A stretch of DNA of 15,933 bases from positions 1-15,933 of the forward strand of contig JAGLBK010000040.1 of the NCBI GenBank assembly GCA_018260275.1. Direction: 5' to 3'. Within the stretch, counting starts at the first letter, position 1. Each line of letters begins with the position of its first letter. A program made the position numbers and the translations under genes. Below, piece by piece: positions 12,745-15,933 of this stretch. The notes below the pieces were generated by a model. That model was not told where the DNA came from. It did no database searches and worked only from the letters and a program-made list of their open reading frames with translations. The stretch is from Deinococcus sp. GTDB taxonomy: Bacteria; Deinococcota; Deinococci; Deinococcales; Deinococcaceae.

Positions 12745-15099
12745 TTAGTTCCGCAGCGGCTTCCCGGTCTTCAGCATGTGCTCAATGCGCTGCTGCGTGC
12801 CCTTCTTGCCCAGCAGGGTCAGGAAGGCCTCGCGTTCCAAATCCAGCAGGTGCTGCTCGCTGACCTTGGCGGCGCGGTTGTTGCCGGTGCCGCCCGACAG
12901 CACTCGGGCCAGTTCGTTGCTGACCACCAGGTCGTAATCGGTGATGTAGCCGCCCTCGTGCATGCCGTACAGCGCCGACTTGATGGCCCCAATCGCGGCG
13001 TCGCCCATCACAGGGATGTCCTGGCGCATCACGGGCTGCACGTAGTCGGGCGCGAGGGCCAGCACGGTGCGCTTGGCTTCTTCAATGACCAGATTCTTGT
13101 TCATGACCACCGTGTCGTGGTCGCGCAGGAATCCCAGCTTGCGGGCTTCCAGGGCGCTGGTGCTGACTTTGGCGGTGCCAATCAGTTCAAAGGCACGCTG
13201 CACGGCGGGCAGCAGCAACATGCCGTTTTGCTGGCCCGGCTGCTGCATGTCGGTGAAGCGCAGCAGCATTTCCTTGGTACCGCCGCCGCCGGGAATCAGG
13301 CCCACGCCGACTTCCACCAGGCCCATGTAGGTCTCGGCGCTGGCCACCACGCGGTCGGCGTGCACGCTGAACTCGCAGCCACCGCCCAGCGTCATGCCAA
13401 AGGGCGCAGCGACGGTGGGGTGCGGGCTAAAGCGCATGGAGGTGCTGACCTGCTGGAACTGCTTAATCATGTCGTCCAGCTCGTCCCACTCGTCGGCCTG
13501 GGCCTGCGACAGAATCAGCGGCAGGTTGGCCCCGGCGCTGAAGTGTTCGCCCTGGTTGCCCACCACGAAGCCCGCGTAGCCCATGTCCTGCACCAGCTTG
13601 TGTGCGTCCTGCACGGCCTTGAGCTGGTCTTCGCCCAGCGCGTTCATCTTGGCGTGCCATTCCACCAGCAGCACACCGTCGCCCAAATCCAGGATGCTCG
13701 CGCCGGGGCGCTTCTTGACGACCTTGGTGGCGTCTTTCTTGAGGTCGGCGATGACGAAGTAAGGAGCCTTGTACTCGGTCTTTTCGCCAGCCGGGGTAAA
13801 GGTCTGGTCGCCGTTGTAGAACTTGTCGGCTCCGGTTTCCTTCATTTTGGCAAGCAGCGGGGGCAGGGTGCGGCCCTCGGCTTCCAGGTTCTTAATGACC
13901 TGTTGCACACCGATGGTGTCCATCGTTTCAAACGGCCCCTGCTCCCAGCCGAAGCCCCATTTGAGCGCGTTGTCGATGTCCTGAATGCGGTTAGACACGT
14001 TCCCGGCCATCTTGGCGGCGTACCAGAAACCGTCGTTCATGGTGGCCCGCAGGAAGTCGCCTTCCTTACCCTGGGCGGTGTACAGGGCGTTCACGCGCTC
14101 GGCGGTGGACTTGCCCTTGACCGCTTCCACGGCGGCCACCTTGACGCGGCCCTGGTCCTCGTACTCGCCGCTTTGCAGGTTCAGGTTCAGAATCTTGGTC
14201 TTGCCGTCAGCGCCCTTGGTCTTCTTGTAAAAACCACTGCCGGTCTTGTCGCCCAGGATGCCCTTCTCAACAATCTTTTTGAAGGGTTCAATGAGGGTAA
14301 AGTCCTCGTCGTCCCCCGTGGCGGCCCCGATGTCGTTGGCGACGTGCGAGATGATGTCCAGTCCCGACAGGTCGGCGGTGCGGAAAGTGGCGCTGCTGGC
14401 GCGGCCCAGCGCAGGCCCGGTCAGCTGGTCGACCTCGGCGGGGGTCAGGCCAAATTTTTCCATGTGGCGCATGGCCCCGACGATGCCGTACACGCCGATG
14501 CGGTTGGCGATAAAGCCCGGCACGTCGTTGGCGACGACCACGCCTTTGCCCAGCGTCTCGGTGGCGAACTGGCTGATGGACTCCACCACTTCGGGCGCAG
14601 TCTTATCGGTGGGAATAATTTCCAGCAGATGTAGGTAGCGCGGCGGGTTGAAGAAGTGCGCGCCCACAAAGCGGCGCTGGAAGTCCTCGGAGCGGCCCTC
14701 GATTTGCAGGTGCATAGGGATGCCCGACGAGTTGGAGCTGATGATGGCGGTCTTTTTGGCAGCCCCTTCCACTTTGGCCCACAGGTCGCGCTTGGCGTCC
14801 AGCTTCTCAATAATGGCTTCCAGCACCCAGTCGCAGTCTTTCAGCTTCTTAAGGTCGTCTTCCAGGTTGCCGACTTCAATCAGTTTGGCGCGGTCGGCGT
14901 CCATAAACGCGGCGGGGCGGGCCCCCAGCGCACGCTCCACGCCAGCTTTGGCGAGGAAGTTGCGGTCGGGTTTATCAGGTAAAACGATGTCCAGCAGCAA
15001 TACGGGAATGCCCGCGTTGGCGAGTTGCGCTGCGATGGCGGCACCCATCACGCCCGCGCCGATGACGGCGGCTTTTCTTATGGGGTACTTCGTCTGCAT
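12745..15099 (-). CDS. 3-Hydroxyacyl-CoA dehydrogenase/enoyl-CoA hydratase
   Basis: The bifunctional enzyme hydrates enoyl-CoA and oxidises the product to 3-ketoacyl-CoA with NAD+. Its dehydrogenase comes first: the NAD-binding GAGVMG at 14-19, HFFNPPR at 148-154 with the catalytic histidine H148 and E160 in LLEII, and the C-terminal dehydrogenase domain around 194-290. The hydratase domain follows from about 465: FSAGANL at 520-526, GGGCEF with E576, and EVGVGLIPGGGG with E596. This dehydrogenase-first order and the 784-residue length are those of Bacillus FadN, not of E. coli FadB, where the hydratase comes first. The ATG at 15099 is chosen over 15117 because a GGAGGT site lies just before it. 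The thiolase gene downstream completes the pathway. Confidence 0.92.
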   Translation of the reverse strand: MQTKYPIRKAAVIGAGVMGAAIAAQLANAGIPVLLLDIVLPDKPDRNFLAKAGVERALGARPAAFMDADRAKLIEVGNLEDDLKKLKDCDWVLEAIIEKLDAKRDLWAKVEGAAKKTAIISSNSSGIPMHLQIEGRSEDFQRRFVGAHFFNPPRYLHLLEIIPTDKTAPEVVESISQFATETLGKGVVVANDVPGFIANRIGVYGIVGAMRHMEKFGLTPAEVDQLTGPALGRASSATFRTADLSGLDIISHVANDIGAATGDDEDFTLIEPFKKIVEKGILGDKTGSGFYKKTKGADGKTKILNLNLQSGEYEDQGRVKVAAVEAVKGKSTAERVNALYTAQGKEGDFLRATMNDGFWYAAKMAGNVSNRIQDIDNALKWGFGWEQGPFETMDTIGVQQVIKNLEAEGRTLPPLLAKMKETGADKFYNGDQTFTPAGEKTEYKAPYFVIADLKKDATKVVKKRPGASILDLGDGVLLVEWHAKMNALGEDQLKAVQDAHKLVQDMGYAGFVVGNQGEHFSAGANLPLILSQAQADEWDELDDMIKQFQQVSTSMRFSPHPTVAAPFGMTLGGGCEFSVHADRVVASAETYMGLVEVGVGLIPGGGGTKEMLLRFTDMQQPGQQNGMLLLPAVQRAFELIGTAKVSTSALEARKLGFLRDHDTVVMNKNLVIEEAKRTVLALAPDYVQPVMRQDIPVMGDAAIGAIKSALYGMHEGGYITDYDLVVSNELARVLSGGTGNNRAAKVSEQHLLDLEREAFLTLLGKKGTQQRIEHMLKTGKPLRN

Positions 15100-15139
15100 G
15101 TGACCTCCGGTAAGCATTGGTTTTGTACTCGGTTCAAGT

Positions 15140-15487
15140 TTAGCCGATGGGCGGGACGGATGTCCATTTAAGGCAAGAGAAATTATTCCCGCCTCGCTTT
15201 ATCTTTTCTTGCATTAGGGCTTCGTTTCTCTGGCTCTTCGGCGTCTTCACCTTCAGCCCTAAATTGCCCACCCAGACCAGATAAACCGCGTCCCGCCGCG
15301 TTTCAAAGGTGAATGCTAACTTGCGCCGCCGCAAAAGCTCGGCAAACAGTTCCTTTTCTTCCTGCGTGGTATCTGTGAGGCCAACCTTCTCCCAGAAAAC
15401 TTGGCTCGGCAGGTGCAACCGCTCTCCTGAGCTACCTTTGACCTCGCGTATCAGTGTTTTGATGGTCTGTTCGTCGGGTATGAACAT
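15140..15487 (-). CDS. Unknown 115-aa protein
   Basis: No family is recognised. The 115 residues are basic, with helices at about 5-17 and 40-56 (EEKELFAELLRRRKLAF), a strand pair (FTFETRRDAVYLVWV), and a Lys/Arg-rich C-terminal third (VKTPKSQRNEALMQEKIKRG). Nucleic-acid binding is possible but unproved. The ATG at 15487 has a GGAG site seven bases upstream. It ends 40 bases before the dehydrogenase/hydratase start, on the same strand, and begins 35 bases after a truncated remnant. GC is lower than in the beta-oxidation genes. Confidence 0.6.
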   Translation of the reverse strand: MFIPDEQTIKTLIREVKGSSGERLHLPSQVFWEKVGLTDTTQEEKELFAELLRRRKLAFTFETRRDAVYLVWVGNLGLKVKTPKSQRNEALMQEKIKRGGNNFSCLKWTSVPPIG

Positions 15488-15522
15488 GGGATTGCTCCGT
15501 CAGGTGGTTTCAGGTGGAGAGG

Positions 15523-15773
15523 CTAAATCTTGGCAAGGTAGTCGGCAAACCGGATGTAGCTGCCGCCGTATTCCTTGTTGACGAACTTCTCAAATTTGGG
15601 GCCATCATCCATAGCCTTTATCAGCTTTGTCAGTCGTTCAGGGTGCAGGGCCTGATAGCCCAAATCCTCGGCGGCGTAGTCCAGAACCTGTTTAGAGAAC
15701 TCAAAATATTGCTGCCTAAACTGGCCTGGTAGTTCGCTGGAACTATGACCGACAGGGGTTGAAATGGGAGCGC
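15523..15773 (-). pseudogene. Possible 5'-truncated gene remnant
   Basis: The minus-strand frame ending at 15523 reads naturally for about 70 residues (such as HPERLTKLIKAMDDGPKFEK followed by FVNKEYGGSYIRFADYLAKI). It has no ATG or GTG in its first half. Upstream, the frame runs into a stop at 15781-15783 inside a hairpin. The 5' end therefore seems to have been lost at about 15730-15770. Two short internal starts (the ATG in AMDDG, a TTG in DLGY) would make very small proteins. The family is not recognised. Confidence 0.4.
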
Positions 15774-15804
15774 CCGGAGCCTATCTCCGGGCGTGTTTTC
15801 TTCT
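15771..15804 (+). terminator. Intrinsic terminator-like hairpin
   Basis: CGCCCGGAG (15771-15779) pairs perfectly with CTCCGGGCG (15785-15793) around a 5-base loop. On the plus strand it is followed by the T-rich run TGTTTTCTTCTCT. No plus-strand gene ending just before it is convincing, so it may belong to a deleted gene or work weakly for the minus-strand gene at the edge. Confidence 0.6.
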
Positions 15805-15858
15805 CTCCCGCTCAACAGTTTCGTTTGCCAAAGCCCTCATTGTCCAGACTTCCATCAA

Positions 15859-15933
15859 TCAGGGCGTGACAACATCAGGCTCAAAAAGTTTTATGGCCCT
15901 GAACAGCGCCGTCTCCTCCAATGCCGCACCTGT
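15859..15933 (-). CDS. Possible C-terminal end of a gene cut by the edge
   Basis: A minus-strand frame enters from the right edge and reads LEETALFRAIKLFEPDVVTP before its TGA at 15859-15861. It is only about 24 codons long, so it is weak evidence, but the composition is protein-like. The rest of the right end (15805-15858) shows nothing I can support. Confidence 0.2.
   Translation of the reverse strand, partial: TGAALEETALFRAIKLFEPDVVTP

Noticed and set aside
12739..14634. Very long open frame (631 codons) on the plus strand opposite the dehydrogenase/hydratase
   Set aside because: It is antisense to a gene with all catalytic motifs; its His/Gly/Val-rich composition is the usual mirror of high-GC codon use.
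15100..15117. Upstream ATG of the dehydrogenase/hydratase at 15117
   Set aside because: A GGAGGT ribosome site lies between it and the ATG at 15099, which directly begins the typical MQTKYPIRKAAVIGAG sequence.

Overview
The window looks like chromosomal DNA of a Deinococcus or a close relative. The evidence is a high-GC background, a LysW-LysX pair of the Thermus/Deinococcus type, an LEA-like desiccation protein built of 11-residue motifs, short intergenic tandem repeats, and several starts with a TANNNT -10 box only 6-7 bases before the start codon (leaderless mRNA, common in this genus). Family names come from motifs read by eye; no database search was run.

Layout, left half. After a long imperfect stem-loop at the left edge come three plus-strand genes: a DUF1990-domain protein with a low-complexity N-terminal extension, a divergent PhzF-family protein, and a membrane-anchored LEA-like repeat protein with its own leaderless promoter and terminator. 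Next is a two-gene plus-strand unit, a MoxR-type AAA ATPase and a protein joining an HExxH metallopeptidase-like domain to a VWA-like domain, preceded by a 22-bp-spaced direct repeat. It converges on the minus-strand lysW-lysX unit (lysine biosynthesis on an amino-group carrier protein). This LysW has no cysteines. Divergent from lysW is a YhfA-type OsmC protein, converging through a bidirectional terminator on a small minus-strand lipoprotein gene. Divergent from that is a plus-strand gene of DUF4261-like character.

Layout, right half. From about 15.5 kb down to 9.0 kb all genes lie on the minus strand. In transcription order: a 5'-truncated remnant, a 115-aa unknown, a two-domain 3-hydroxyacyl-CoA dehydrogenase/enoyl-CoA hydratase, a palindromic repeat element, a membrane-anchored alpha/beta hydrolase, three overlapping unknown genes, and an acetyl-CoA acyltransferase. 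The dehydrogenase/hydratase and thiolase together supply the last three steps of fatty-acid beta-oxidation.

The most unusual part is the insert between the hydrolase and the thiolase. Two low-GC unknown genes (173 and 161 aa) enclose a high-GC 45-aa frame, and all are chained by start/stop overlaps (GTGA, GTGA, TAATG) to the hydrolase. The end of the last gene is written in the 8-bp tandem repeat that precedes the thiolase. It looks like acquired cargo threaded into a beta-oxidation operon; an immunity-like cargo is only a hypothesis.
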